Below, in pieces: positions 25,450 to 38,012 of a stretch of DNA of 64,000 nt (the first letter of the stretch is position 1; each line of letters begins with the position of its first letter). Made by a program: the position numbers and the translations under genes. The DNA is from Haliclona indistincta (lineage: Eukaryota > Porifera > Demospongiae > Haplosclerida > Chalinidae): the NCBI GenBank assembly GCA_964017065.1, contig OZ024789.1, forward strand, positions 5,894,191-5,958,190, read 5' to 3'. A model generated the notes under the pieces. That model did no database searches and was not told where the DNA came from. It saw only the letters and a program-made list of their open reading frames with translations.

Positions 25450-26387
25450 AGCCGTGGTTGCTATTTTAGACTCGTTCCATTTCAAAGTAACAGAAGAGCA
25501 TCAAGACAGTGAACCACCAGCTGAGCAACAAGAGAAGGAAGAAGACAATACAATGGAGCTGACTACCTCAGAGGATCCACTCCACTATACTCAACACCAT
25601 CCTACCTGGTCTGGAATCAAGTCTTACTAAAGAGGTACTAACTATAGAATCTCAATTTAGTACTTGTACTATAGCAGCCGTTGAAACCTAGTTTTCGACT
25701 TCTAGCTAGTGTGCCTTTTCATATGTGAACCAAAGTGAAAAATACTGAACTATTATTAATGATGTGTGATCTGTTTGTAGTCAGAGTACAAGTTTACTCA
25801 TCACAAGGCTGCAGAGGTGAATGAAGAGGCTGAGATGCTGAGGGTACTAGTTGCTATGGTACTAGTGACTAAGCTCCTCCTCACTCTACCTGAGTCCTCT
25901 CTCCATGATGCCTATCTACCAGTGTAAGTGAGTATGTGACAGTGTGTATATGTAATGGTGTATTTATGTGATGGTGTGCATGAGTGTGACAGTGTGATGG
26001 TGTGTGTGTGTAGGTTGTTGTTGAAGGTGTGTAAGACGCTCAAGAATGGTAGTCGTGATGTGAGAGCTGTTGCTAGAGACACACTGCTGAAGATGGCTCA
26101 CTCTCTGGGCCCACGCTATCTGCAGTTGACTGTGAAAGAGCTAAAGGAATCTTGAACAAGAGACTATCAGGTGAGAGAGATAGTCAATCTTTGTAGAAAA
26201 AATTTAACAGTCAAAGTTTTATGAATAATATTTATTTTTTCTTAGCTTCATGTACTTGCGTACACTATCCATGAATTGCTGGAGGAACTCAGCCTCATTC
26301 TAAAACCAGAAGACTTGGACTCAAGCCTAGATCTTTTCATCCAGGTATTGTCATGTCATGTATCTTTGATCGACACTTCTTTCCCTC

Positions 26388-26865
26388 AATCTCTCCCTCT
26401 CTTGATCCCTCTCCCTCCTTCCCTCCCTCTCTCTCCCTTCCTCTCTGCCTCCCTCCCTCTTCCTCTCCCTCTCCCTCTCTCCCCTGCATGCCCTCCCTCC
26501 CCCTCCCTCTCCCTCCACTCCCTCTCCCTCCCTCCCTCCCTCCCCCTCCCTCTCCCTCCCTTCCACTCCCTCCCTCTCCCTCCCTCCCTCTCCCTCCCTC
26601 CCTCCCTCTCCAGCTCCCTCCACCTTCACTCGCTCCCACTCTCTCCCATTCCTCCCTTTCCAGCTCCCTCCACCTTCACTCGCTCCCTCTCTCTCTCCCC
26701 TTCCTCCCTCCCTCCCTCACTCACTCACTCACTCCCTTACTCCCTTTCTTAAGCCAGGAGACTTAGACTCAACCCTAGACCTCTTTATCCAGGTATTGTC
26801 ATGACATGTATCTTTCATCGTCAGTTCTCTCCCCCTCTCTCCCTTCCTCTCTGCCTCCCTCTCTC

Positions 26866-26900
<35 letters not shown>

Positions 26901-26962
26901 CGTCCCTCCCTTCTTTCCTTCCTTCCTCCCTCACTCACTCATTCACTCACTTACTCACTCAC

Positions 26963-26996
<34 letters not shown>
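26388..26996. repeat. CCCT/CTCA low-complexity tract
   Basis: Polypyrimidine CCCT and CTCC repeats grade into CTCA and CT runs inside the UTP20 piece 2 introns. They are interrupted at about 26752-26825 by a duplicated bit of exon and donor (GACTTAGACTCAACCCTAGA). The frames of Pro/Ser/Leu and of Gly/Arg/Glu are artefacts. Confidence 0.9.
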
Positions 26997-26997
<1 letters not shown>

Positions 26998-27523
26998 CGC
27001 AGAGGCTCCTTCATCGTAATGCTGGCTATCTCTTTGTTTCTCTGGTTACTCAAATGATCAATGATTCTTCACCATATTGTCGGCAAATGGCAGCAGAGTC
27101 TATCAAGGCGCTACTACAGAGAGTGAGTCACTATCATGTGATGAGGTGTTGAAGTGTGTTATGTGACTCTAGGTTTGGTAAAGAGAAGAGGAATGAGATT
27201 GCTATCATGATAGAGGACTGGTTTATTCATAATAATGTGAGTTTGTGTAGCATGCAGTCGTTGGGAGGAGCCATGTGGTATAATGTGTGTGTCTGGATGT
27301 GGTGGTTCAACTGTTGCTCCTGTAGTCACCTAACAAACAAGTGAGCTATGTTAGAGCTGCAAGTGATACCATATTGTTCCTGTCCACCCATCTGTGTCTG
27401 TAAAACAGGTACCTCGTTTTGTAATGTGTACTACTAGCTAGCTGTCTATCAACTGTACATTACAACTGTACTTAGAACTTTGGGTGCAGTGAGGCACATT
27501 TGCCCCACGGGCTTATAGAAATA

Positions 27524-27676
27524 CAGCGGTTTTATTACACCTTGCAACAACCACAAAAGCGTAAAGCGTCATCCGTGCCTTATTTGGAAGGTTTATTACA
27601 TTGCGTGATTTAGATTGAACACGGTTTACGCTCTACGGTTGACGCTTTTAGATTGCAAGAAGTAGTGAAACCGCTG
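27524..27676. mobile_element. 153-bp MITE with TA target duplication
   Basis: The ends CAGCGGTTTTATTACACCTT and AAGAAGTAGTGAAACCGCTG are imperfect inverted repeats, flanked by TA. The paralogous position in piece 3 (about 52515) reads ATAGAAATAACGACTG with one TA and no insert, which gives the empty site. Confidence 0.88.
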
Positions 27677-28499
27677 TAACGACTGTGCTATAGGTTGGTC
27701 CATATAGCACCAGCTCACAGCAGCTGCTCAATTAGTGCACTGTGGGTGCCCATGGTGTACGTGTGACCCGGACTTGAGGCAATGAAATATTTTGCTTTTT
27801 GCTAGTAGTGTCTAGTGACGAACCTTGGAAGCCACTAAAACAAAGCACTGATAGTTGTAGAATAGTGATGTTTTTTTAACCCGTAACGCAGATGTATTTG
27901 AAATTCCTCGATGACACTCTTTTCTTCTTCTGTTCAGACGTTGCCATAGTGATGGGTGAGCAGGGACTAGGTGAATGGGTGAGCAAGATGTTGCCACCTC
28001 TGTACAAGGAACTCAGTGCAGCAGGTGATGTGATGAGCAGGTAAGAGACTGCTGATGGTGCATCTGTGGATGATATGTAACTGTAGTGGAAGGCCTGGGT
28101 ACGAGGCTAGATCTAGCTTGTAATATCTGTTGCTGTCAGGACCAAGAGAAGAACAGCACTTCAGGTATACACTACTGATAAAATTAATCTTTAAGTGCTC
28201 AAAAATTAAAATTAACAAATTTAATTTATCATAATAATTTATTAGTGAACTATTAAAATTTTTCTTTCTCTTCAAGTGAATAGTACTGCATTAACAATAC
28301 TTTACCAGTGAAGTCACTAGTGGCTCCTCATTCTTCTCAACTCTCCTCACTGCAGGCAGTCACTGATCCAGAGAGAAGCGTGAGATGCAAGCATCGTAAA
28401 CACTTGCTAAAGTGGGAAGCTAGGATAAGGAAAAGTGTTTGTAAACCAGCTGCTCAGGCTCACTATAGTCCATTCTTAGTGAAGAGAGTCAAACAATAA

Positions 28500-28708
28500 T
28501 AGTGTGTTAGTGTGATCATCTGATGATATGATGTGAAGATCAGTCAATTGATCGAGTTGATTGTGATGGTTTGGTACTGAGTGTTCCAACAGAGACTGCA
28601 CTGTCAGCTGATAGTAGGTAGAGCTCAACTAGTAATGAGATTCACAACATTAATGAATTTAGTTTAGCTCCACCCATTCCTGTGGGATTCTTCACGTATC
28701 CTTTCTTC
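28500..28708 (+). promoter_or_regulatory. KRD3 upstream region (distal part)
   Basis: Conserved before KRD2 (15640-15770), KRD3 and KRD4 (53356-53560): GATCAGTCAATTGATCGAGT, ACTGTCAGCTGATAGTAGG and TAATGAGATTCACA are shared. It begins directly after the UTP20-like stop codon, so the KRD promoter lies in this short gap of about 290 bases in KRD4. The promoter function is inferred from position and conservation. Confidence 0.5.
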
Positions 28709-29340
28709 TCAGCCTCGTACCCAGGCTTTATTAAAAATAAGAGCCTGGTCGATACTGCACACGCATGCGCTTAATTATGGCAGAATTTGCAATTATTTGA
28801 GTGGGTGGATGGTGGGCGTAACCATTGAATGACGTTTACTGATAGCCTGTTTGCAGCAAAGACGTCAAAATAAGATGGCGCGCACCAAAGACCGAGCTGC
28901 AGTAGAGTCAAGTGACTCAAGTCTACAGGATTATCGGCGCCATATCACACTGCTGTGTCGTTTGTGCCATGTACGAGCCACGCGCGCCATCGCTGTGCAT
29001 AGTAAATCCAGTTATTAGCAAACTTACCGACGTATATCGTCACGAATCAGCAGTCTGTTAGAAACAACTGTTACAGATGTCAACCTGACTAACACAATTG
29101 CTATAAGTAGGAGAAGAGGCTGGTGCTCTGGAAATACCTGCCTTAGATCTGGGGCTAGCATTCAGCTATTAGCACACACCGGAAACTCGACGTCATTGAG
29201 CGTATACATAACACAAACATGAACAAAAATATCACAGAGTCTTGGAAAAGCAAGAAATTAAACGCATGCGCAGACAGTGTCGACCAGGCGCGCTCTTTTT
29301 TCCGCCCCGGCCCCCTCAAAAGAGCCTGGGTACGAGGCTA
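28709..29340. mobile_element. AGCCTCGT-family MITE in the KRD3 promoter, 9-bp target duplication
   Basis: The ends AGCCTCGTACCCAGGCT and AGCCTGGGTACGAGGCT are inverted repeats, with longer sub-terminal inverted similarity. CCTTTCTTC is present on both sides (28700-28708 and 29341-29349). The KRD4 promoter at 53559-53567 has CCTTTCTTC once, followed directly by TCTGATATATA. The right edge lies 89 bases before the KRD3 ATG and about ten bases before the TATA-like GATATATACC. Confidence 0.92.
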
Positions 29341-29350
29341 CCTTTCTTCT

Positions 29351-29362
29351 CTGATATATACC
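29351..29362 (+). promoter_or_regulatory. TATA-like element of KRD3
   Basis: CTGATATATACC lies about 75 bases before the ATG. KRD4 has the same element (GATATATATACC at 53570-53581). KRD2 lacks it: its sequence jumps from TTCTTCTCTGA to TCTTGATC at about 15817. The role is inferred. Confidence 0.4.
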
Positions 29363-29429
29363 CTGTCTGATCTTGATCTTGATTGTGGTCGCTGTTATAT
29401 GCTGATACTGTGTAACTACCTCTTGAGAT

Positions 29430-32400
29430 ATGGCGACTCCTCAGCGTGAGTAGGCGTGTTTGTCTTGAGCCTGATCCGCGTAGTGAACACCAAACCATTC
29501 GTGTTGGTAGTAACGTGTACATGTGGCCTGGATGGGTGGACGGTATGCCAAAGGTACACGACAGTCAAGAAAAGAGACGGTTTCTATCCTGTGTGGAGGT
29601 GTTCCACTCTGGGAGAGGAGACTGGACACGTCAGCCAACAAGTGGAGCTCCTCCACTGGGAGTGTATAGATATGGCTGTACTGCAGTGGGTGATGCACTC
29701 CACTTCTTTGGTGGTTACTGTAACCATGATGACTGCTATCATAACAGTATTCACTCATTGAGCACATCATCCCTTCACTGGGTGGAGTTATCACCCACCA
29801 CATCGGAGGGTGGGGCACCGATGAGAAAGAGTGACTGTGGTACAGTAGCATTTAAGGATGGAGAGGAGAACATCTTGTACATAGTAGCAGGGTATGGTCC
29901 TACTCCATCATATTCATATCGTCAGCCTGGAGCACAGTATGAAGCATTTGCTAGTGATCATGTCTCCTGCAATGAGCAGCACATGTTCTCACTGAGTACA
30001 AGTGAGTGATACTGTACATACATGTACTATAAGTGTTCGAACAGTTTACTAATGTATGTAGAGATATAGTGATTGTGTACTAGCTCAGTTTGTCTATCAT
30101 TATTATCACTATGATAGTAAAAGCATGAGTAATACAAATGTATATTGTACATGTACGTTGTACCATTGAGTGGTATTATACCAGTAGTAGTGAAAGATGA
30201 TGTCATCACCTCCTGCAGGAGAGTGGAGCTCACCAAACATTACTGGACAGCCTCCTCCTCCATTGTCCGATTTCACACTTACTCCAGTGGGTGAGAGAAA
30301 AGCTGCACTGTTTGGTGGGAGTGGATTAGGAGCCTACAGTGATGACCTGTTGATAGTTGAGCTGAGTAGAGATACTGTGGTGAGTGTTATGAGGATTGTG
30401 TGATAGTGTGGGTTATACATTGATCAATGGTTAGACCAACACAAAACACTATTCTATATACTGTATACAGTAGAGGACAATAAAAATTAACGTATCGTTG
30501 TCGTTCTACAATAGTCATGCGTATTTCTAATAGTGTGAACTGTGAATTATTCGTAACGGTAGATGAAACCTGGTAATAATGCTAGTCATACGATTGAGCA
30601 AGTACGCTCCCTGGTACACTGTGTCTGTGTTAGATTATTGTGACACCAATTAGAGTACGTTTACTATGGAAGATACAGCTAAGTGTGCATGGGCTCCGTT
30701 GAGCACTAGACAAGTGCCGTCTATCGCTAAAACCGAATAATTCACAATGGATGATGTGTTGTAGATCAAAGCAGGAGCTAGTGCTGAGTACTGGCTTACC
30801 GAGTTCAAAATAGCCTGAATTCAAAAGTAAATAGAAAATGAGATGAATTATTCTTGTTTCTGGGACAGTAGCAACCTCCGTCCGGGACGCAGGACACAGA
30901 CAGAAAATCTGTGACTGTCCTAGATGTTTCCGGACAGTTGACACCTTTACAAGGTCGGGCGTAGGAGTGAGCTCAATATTTCGGAATAATTTTGGGAAAT
31001 TTAAGAAGAACTTTCAAAGCCTCACCCCAAAATAAATCATAATTCAAAATTTTATAGGAGATTTAGTGCCCAATGGCATTAAATCTTGCCTGTAACACTT
31101 GTGGGATTGGTCGCTAAGCAGCTGCACTGATATTTTAGGGAAAATTAGTGCTAGGTAGCACTAAATGTGTCCTACAATAATATGAAGGGGTATTACAGTG
31201 GTGGTCACTAAATTTTCCCTACACCACTTGGGGAAGAATTAATGCTCTTGCATTAAATCTTCCCTATAATACCTGGGGAAGATTCAGTGAACGGATATAG
31301 TGTATCATCCCACAATCGATAATTTTTGGCCCAATGCATGAGAGTAATAGGTGAGAAATTCCGGAAAGAATAATAGGCAGAGTTTGAAGAATAATGTGCT
31401 CAACCCTAGCTATAGTTGGGGGTTGGCACAAGAAAAGACTGGGCGTGTTGGACCATGCCTTTAGTTCTATTTAGTACACATTCACCAAAGTGCATTATGG
31501 CAACAAATCCTGACCGATCACGAGGTAAAGAGTCTGATTTACAGAATGCATTGATTGGAATATGCGAAAAAGTACTCGAGGTACTCTAGCTGTTCTTGAG
31601 CTATAGTATATTTTGGACGACCTCTGTGACCACTTGTCAATGGAAGAGCAAACCCACAACCAGCATCAGGAAGTTTGTTAAGATCCTCTAGCAAAGGTAA
31701 TCCCTTACTTATAGTCTAGTTCTTTGATTAGCTGGAGTACTTTTTGGAATAATTATTCCAATCAATGTATTCTGTAATTCAGACTCTCCACCTCACGATC
31801 TGTCAGGATTTGCTGCCATAATGCACTTTGATGCATGTGTACTAAATAGAACTAAAGACATGGTCCGACAAGCCCAGTCTTGTCTTGTGCTGACACCCAA
31901 CTGCCTAATAGACCTCAATTAGGATGCACGATCGACCTCGTGTAGTATGATCGATCTCATTTGGTTTGCAAACAGTCTCGGTCGTTCTGTTACCGGCCTC
32001 ATTTGATTTGCAACCGACCTCATAAATTATTTGTGCTGTCTCATAAGAGCAATCGAATTTTGACACTAACTACACACCATGGTATGAGAACTGTAAATAT
32101 GCAATCGATTTGCAATCATAGAACGACAACGAACATTTGTCTTCTACTGTACATACAAATAGCAGCATATTGTGTACAGTGTAATCACATACACTATTGC
32201 TAACACATCATGTTATGTGCTGTGAGCATGTCTGTTATAAAGTGATAGCCCAGGATGAGTCTGCTCTTCCTCTTACCAGCACTGGACCGGGATCAACAAA
32301 CCTATCAACCGATCAGTAGAATGGCCTGAGAGGAGAGATAGTCATGCTACCACATGTGTGAATGGTCCACTACTAGTGATAGTGGGAGGAGACAGTGGGT

Positions 32401-35400
32401 TCAGTACTATCAGTAACTGTTGGATTGGTGACCTCACTACAAACCAGTGGAAGAAGGTATAGTGTTTGTATCTTAGACACTTTCAAGATTGATTTGCAAT
32501 CTTCAGCTATCCCTCCCTGACTCTGTGACTGAACGATACTATCACTCACTTTCTGCTCTACAACTATCACCACACAGTGTGTTACTGGTAATATTTGGTG
32601 GACGGAGATCATTTGGTTCTGATAATCTATCCCACACTGCCCTCATTGAATTGAGTGAGTACTATCAATGTATTGTCCTTGCAGTACAGCAGCTATAGTG
32701 ACAGACACTGGGCAGTGGTACAGGTGTACTGCTGACATAACAGCTCCTTTCTCGCATGTAGTTCTGCAGGAAGATGGCGGGCAGTGGGTGGTGGGTAGGA
32801 TATTAGAGGGAGCAGCCTTGGAAGACAAGAGAGTGTACCTGCAGATGTACCGGGAGATGATACAATACAATGGTCAGTTCAAACAATTTATTTACACGTG
32901 TTATGTAAAGCAATTTTTATGCTTTTTCAGATGCCAAGGCGTCACTGGGAGTAACAGTCATCATGAATATCACCAACATTGGTACCCAGGGCTATCCCGG
33001 CACAGGAAAAACATCAATTCTCGACCTCGCCATGGGGAAAGAGCCAGCCCCTCAAAGGAACAGTACCGGCTGTATTGATCCACCCTCTCGCTACATGCTG
33101 ATCAATAGTGAAGCTGATTCCAGTGCAGCACAAGTGGAATGGGAGAACGTCACTACAGACAAGATGTTTGAAATAGTTTGTGGAGCAGTAAAGAAGACCA
33201 TTGAGGAAAGTCCATTGGACAAGTCTCCGGTCCATTCAGACAAGCCTGCAGTAGCAGCACTACCAGTAGCAATAGACACTAGCTCACTTGCTGCAAACGA
33301 CACTGCTGTAGAGTATGACCCAACTCCTGTTGGCAATGAACTGGTCCCTCCTACACCACCACCAGCAGCAGCAGTAGCAGGCAGTGCTAATCAGATACCA
33401 GCAGCAGCTGAGCCTTCTCTTGATCCTTATTCTCCAGTGGCTAACGTTGGCTTTACTTGGTTTCCTGATCTGCTCAAAGAACTGTACAACAGCAGAAGTT
33501 CTGGTGTAATCTTCAACTCCCACTGGATGATGGTGACTGATTGTGGTGGCCAACCACCATTTCTGGATGCAGCCGCTCTTTTCCTTCGTAACAGCTGTCT
33601 TCAAATCTTTCCTCTCAAACTCAACGAGTCCTTGAGCAAAATAGCAGAGTTTTCTTACTTCTTTAGTGGCAAGTCAGCCAACTGTGATCAATTTGATGTA
33701 GTGTTGAACAATCAACAAATAATGGAGACTCTAGCCAAGTCTACAGCTTCTATTCAGCCGCCATACACACCGTCAGCAACTGAGTGTCCAAAGGGAGCTA
33801 AATTCACAATCGTGGGCACATTTGAAGACGAGGCACACCATTGCAGTGAAACAGTAGCAGAGAAAGAGACGATTCTCAAACAAGTCCTCGAACCGTACAA
33901 AGCATTCCGAGTGCAGCTGGGTAGCAAGGTGATCCTGCCTATCAATGCCGTCGCCATGGACACCGAGACCAAGAAGGAGCGGACAGAGTCAGCAAAGAAA
34001 CTTCGACGACTATTGAAAAAGGCAAATGTGACAATGAAAGTAGAGGTAAAGCTGCGCTGGTTTGGGTTTCTCCTGAGCATGCTGACTATAGCTGAGAAGG
34101 ATGGTAAAGCCATACTCACACTTAGTGAGTGCTATAGACTCGGAGACTCTCTTGAGATGGACAAATCGGAGACCATGAAAGCAATCCAGTTTTTCCACGA
34201 TATCAGCCTCATCATGCATTTTGATACTCCGAAGCTCAGAGACTCTGTCATCATCGACACCAAACCAGTGCTCAACAAGCTCTCTCGACTAATCACTCTC
34301 TCGTTTCTGGATGAAGATTTCCTTGCCGAGCACTACGAGGACATTGTTCTTCCTGACGGAGCCAAGGAACTACTCCAGCACCACGGGCGCTTCACCCGGT
34401 CCACACTAGAATCATGTGTTGAGTTCTCTGTGTCCATTCCATCGCAATTTTTTGTCGACATTCTAGAGCACGCAAAGATAGTGGCTGCGATTTACAAAAC
34501 ATCAGAATACTTTATGCCTTGCGCTCTACCCTATGCTACTGAAATGCCTGACTCCTCCCATCCATGGGTGATTAGACTGAGAGTAAGACGAGGGGTCGAC
34601 AAAGAGTATGTTCCTATCCCAGTGGGTTATCTACCAGCCATTCTAGTCTTCCTTCTCACTATGTTCTCGGATCGCTTTTCTTTAAATCGACACCAGAGGC
34701 AATATCGAAATAAGATCGAGTTGGATTATGGTCCTGGAGGAGTGGTCTGTTTAGTGGAGCGCCATCTTCAACTGGAGGTACACTATTCTTGCTGTGACCG
34801 ACTTCAGCAAGAGTGCATGAACATTCGAAATCATGTTTTGGAGTCGATTCGTATGACAGAAGAAAAGCTCCACATCAGAGAAGGTGCCATCACCAAGGTG
34901 GACTCTTTCCTATGCTCCTGTGGTGAGGACAGCAGGGCCCAGCACATCTGTGCCTACATCCCTGAGACACAGATTGTGGAATGTGAGGAGACAAGAGAAG
35001 TGTTTGTATTGGAAGCTCATCATCAGCTGTGGCTAGGTGTGTTGTGATGTAGTCTCTGATGATACATGTGATAATTGTATTGATGTAGGAGCAGCAATGG
35101 AGAGCACTGCACACTCTATTCACTGCAGTGACGACACCAGTGACAGTCATGAGCTACCACCACTAGCAGCAGTAGCAGAAGGTGAGCACTGTATACTGGT
35201 GTGGCTATATAGGTCAACCTCAGCTAGTATTATGTGGTATCATGATAATACAGAGAGTGTGTGATCATGATCAGCTTGTGATGATGGATAGTGACTAGTA
35301 AACAGTGTTTACACTAGTAGTCATGTATTATTAGGTACTGTATTACCATATATGGTTGGTAAACATGTAATGTGTTTGTATGTACTACCACTATCTCTTA

Positions 35401-35977
35401 CTATACTAACAGTGGTTTATCACAACAGCTCTCTCATGTCATAGTTTGTATTCTAGTGTTGCTCCATTACTCAGAAACTTTTATTGTACATTGTATTGTA
35501 TCGCATGCTTGATAGTAGTATATCTCTCAGTTAGGTATTAGTGACTGTGTGTCAGTGGTTCAGTGTTAGATCATCTTGTGTGACTATAATACCATCTTGT
35601 GTGTGTAGGTGCCACACCCACACTACTGGATCTTATGGCAATGAAGGGAGCTGATGGTGAACCACTGAGAATCATTGAAACTATTGCTGCTGGTAACTAC
35701 AAGATGTTTGGAATGTATCTCCTACGAGACAAGAATGGAACAATGGTTGATCTTATCGAGAAGGACCATATCATCAGAGGTGCTGCGAGTGTCACACAAG
35801 CTATCCTCCAGAAATGGCTTACAAGTGATGCACCTACTCATACATGTACGTATCAACACTTGATAGAGTGTCTCAGACAGTCTGAACTGGGTGCACTTGC
35901 TGAGCTCATTGAAAACACAACACAGAGGTATGATACCATCACTCACTCACTCACTCGTTCATCTCTTTCTCAGATAA
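29430..35977 (+). CDS. KRD3: Kelch-Roc-COR-death-domain protein with damaged start
   Basis: Exons: 29430-30001 (exon 1, intron 1 and exon 2 fused), 30219-30379, 32280-32456, 32507-32654, 32762-32872, 32931-35036, 35089-35181, 35609-35927, 35974-35977. Everything from blade 1 to the stop is open and in phase, and exon 7 has 702 codons. The 5' end is rearranged: the rest of intron 1, its acceptor and the first codons of exon 2 are deleted, so ATG at 29430 runs into TAG after seven codons. The first usable in-frame ATG is in the VGSNVYMW segment (about 29520), which would remove the first strand of blade 1. The death domain (IIRGAASVTQAILQKW ... LRQSELGALAELIENTTQR) is the most divergent of the set. 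The stop TAA is formed across the last splice (AG|ATAA). A transposon sits in the promoter. Confidence 0.8.
31060..31290. repeat. Short repeats in KRD3 intron 3
   Basis: Several imperfect, partly inverted copies of a motif like GGGAAGATTTAATG / CATTAAATCTTCCC occur within 230 bases. They are found only in KRD3 and not at the matching position of KRD4. This may be a small satellite or a degenerate MITE. Confidence 0.45.
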
Positions 35978-36389
35978 AGCTGTTCAGTGTCAGATCACTT
36001 CATTGTATACCAGCGGGACTGTTAGCAGTACTGATGTGTGATAACTGTTGTCCATGCAACTGAGCCAGTCACCGCTTTTATTGTATTATTCAAATTCATC
36101 AATTTGATTATTATTGTGTAGTTAGTTGGTGTAAGTTCATATACTCCTCACAGCAATCTAGTTCAACAACAATTACCACGCATTTTTCGTAATGTCAATG
36201 TTAGCCGAGTCTCACCTATCCAGCATGGTACAGCTATTCATTCTCCATCTCCCTACTATTACTATACTCTAATATCTACCACAAGGACATACAGATACAT
36301 ATCCTTCTTCACAATATATATGATCTCTCAAGGCGGGTATAGTAGCACGTACAGCAGCTAGCTAGCTCATGCATATGAGAACTCCAAGT

Positions 36390-36935
36390 CTTTTTTTTTC
36401 AATTCAATTCAATTTGAGTTTTACAGAACAGAGGTAAAGTGAGAACTAAAGATGCAAAGAGCAGAAAGAGTGAGGCAGTTCTGAGGGGATCTAGTAATAA
36501 TAGCTATTAAAACCCCAAAAAGCTAGCAGGAAAATTTAACGCTAACAGGTACATTGTAGATGGCTACACTTGAAGCAATGACAAATAACATGGAAGGAAC
36601 AGGGCAGAGAAGGGTCAAATTGTGATAAAAATAGACCATAAATTTGCTGTTTGATAGAAAAAGAGAGGAATAAGTCAATAGCTAGGGGGAAGAAAGTTCC
36701 AAATGCGGATCAACCTGCAAAGTAGGAATGATATGTGAAGAAGTGGAGCTAAACTCGTGTACTAGTTTGGCAGCTGAACCGGATCTGGTAGAAGAAGAGG
36801 AGAATGAGAATTATGAGATGAATTCTTTGACAGCAAATTAAGCTAGAGTCAGGAAACTTGAGGCACCTGACAAAAGAATAAGACAAGGAACATTTCATAT
36901 AGGAACATATAGCTCATTTAAATTTTGTACTCTCT
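36390..36935 (-). mobile_element. Probable retroposed insertion with T-run and CAATT tail
   Basis: KRD4 and KRD3 spacers align on either side (GAGAACT at the left, TTTAAATTTTGTA at the right), but KRD3 has an extra block of roughly 0.5 kb beginning with a T-run and three CAATT repeats. On the minus strand this ends in an (AATTG)n plus A-rich tail, as many LINE or SINE copies do. No reverse transcriptase is recognised. Boundaries are approximate. Confidence 0.45.
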
Positions 36936-37717
36936 GTATGTGTTGCCTCTTCTGCTGAAACACAATCAACTAGACACGAGATTCATCACAGTATCGTCAG
37001 GTACGCTTGCCTCTCTTAACTTTCTGTCTACGAGTCTCTTTTGTTGTTAGTTGGTATAGTTCTATAATTATTATGAACATTGTATTATTGTAACAACTAT
37101 TTATTTTATTTTTCCTACACCTTAGTGCTACTGCTTATTATCACTTTAATAATATTAATATTGTGTTATAACCTTGTCCAAAAGATTGTACCCACTTTAT
37201 TATTGTGATTTTGACCATTAATAATAATTTTTACTGAAAAAAGAAAAACATTCACTCGTCTAATCTACAATGTAAGCAGTGCAACGATCAATTTTAGTCA
37301 AGTATAACACAGTTGACTGTAACCCTAGTAACTAAAATGTAACACGACTACGTACAAAGCACAATAGACCAAAACAGCAAATCATGTCTATTGTGCTCCT
37401 TTCAATTCACTGCCGATCTTGTAAGCAGCTGCTTTGTTCCAGTCAAACTTTGTACGAGTGATGGGCAACTGGCGACGAAGTGCCTTGAATGTGGTCTGAC
37501 TCATTGTCTTGTAGTTCTCACCAAGAGCACTCTGCAAACAAAACAAGAGAATAGTCATACAAACACTCTCTTTACAAAATATCTACCGTATAGCAGAAAT
37601 TTCTTAGAGCATTTCGCGAATAATCGCTATTGCCCTATCTTTGTCAACAAAAAACAAGACATTCTATTTCTTATCAAGCCTTTTGGGGTTAAAAAGTTTA
37701 GAGAAAAAAACTTTCTA

Positions 37718-37780
37718 CTTAACTGGGATTCGAACTCAGACTCTCCAAGAAGTCTACGATGTTAGACCATCACACGCCTT
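37718..37780 (-). repeat. tRNA-like / SINE-head sequence
   Basis: Read on the minus strand there is a box-A-like GATGGTCTAACATCG and a box-B-like GAGTTCGAATCCCAG about 35 bases apart, with a T-arm-like stem CTGAG/CCCAG. I could not make a clean cloverleaf, so a tRNA-derived SINE or tRNA relic is more likely than a tRNA gene. The duplicate in copy B is at about 63465-63530 with one box-B change. Confidence 0.35.
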
Positions 37781-37802
37781 ATCACGCGCCCACCATGTTT
37801 TA

Positions 37803-38012
37803 CCTTAAAACCAGTATTACTAGCGACCACTTAATTTTAGCGTTTTGCGATTAAAGACATTTAGTGTATACTAGCTGTTATTTAATGAGATTCATGCTCA
37901 TTAACAGTCACAATTACTGCGAAACCACAGCTATGTAGAATGAATCTCATTTATGACCTCACTTGCTAAAAACGCTAAAATTAGTGGTCATTAATGATAC
38001 TGGTTTTAAAGG
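37803..38012. mobile_element. MITE in CAPZA intron, TA flanks (older than the duplication)
   Basis: The ends CCTTAAAACCAGTATTACTA and TGATACTGGTTTTAAAGG are inverted repeats, with TA on each side. The same element is at the matching place of CAPZA copy B (about 63550-63800), so it inserted before the CAPZA 3' end was duplicated. Confidence 0.8.

Larger units (their letters stand above)
25450..28499 (+). pseudogene. UTP20-like 3' fragment, piece 2
   Basis: Exon-like blocks in order: 25450-25630 (ILDSFHFKV, then an acidic stretch), about 25800-25925 (EAEMLRVLVAMVL, LPESSLHDAYLPV), about 26014-26169 (SRDVRAVARDTLLKMAHSLG), 26246-26344 (HVLAYTIHELLEEL, DLDSSLDLFIQ), 27003-27122 (AGYLF, CRQMAAESIKALLQR), 27174-27237 (NEIAIMIEDWF), 27937-28040 (GEQGLGEWVSKMLPPLYKEL), and about 28355-28499 (VTDPERSVRCKHRKH, then a basic tail ending VKRVKQ). 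This order matches the C-terminal third of UTP20, including its Lys/Arg-rich tail. Defects: TTA to TGA inside the LTRGYQ motif at about 26152, an extra T at about 27173, and loss of the several hundred residues UTP20 has between these blocks. The 3' part of the 26246 exon is duplicated at about 26752-26792. Confidence 0.75.

Noticed and set aside
37391..37765. Plus-strand frame of 124 residues ([11 protein letters not shown]...)
   Set aside because: It is the antisense of the last CAPZA exon. The minus-strand reading has clear CapZ alpha motifs.
37718..37780. Functional tRNA gene on the minus strand
   Set aside because: Box A and B are present, but no clean cloverleaf or acceptor stem could be built. 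It is kept only as a tRNA-like repeat.
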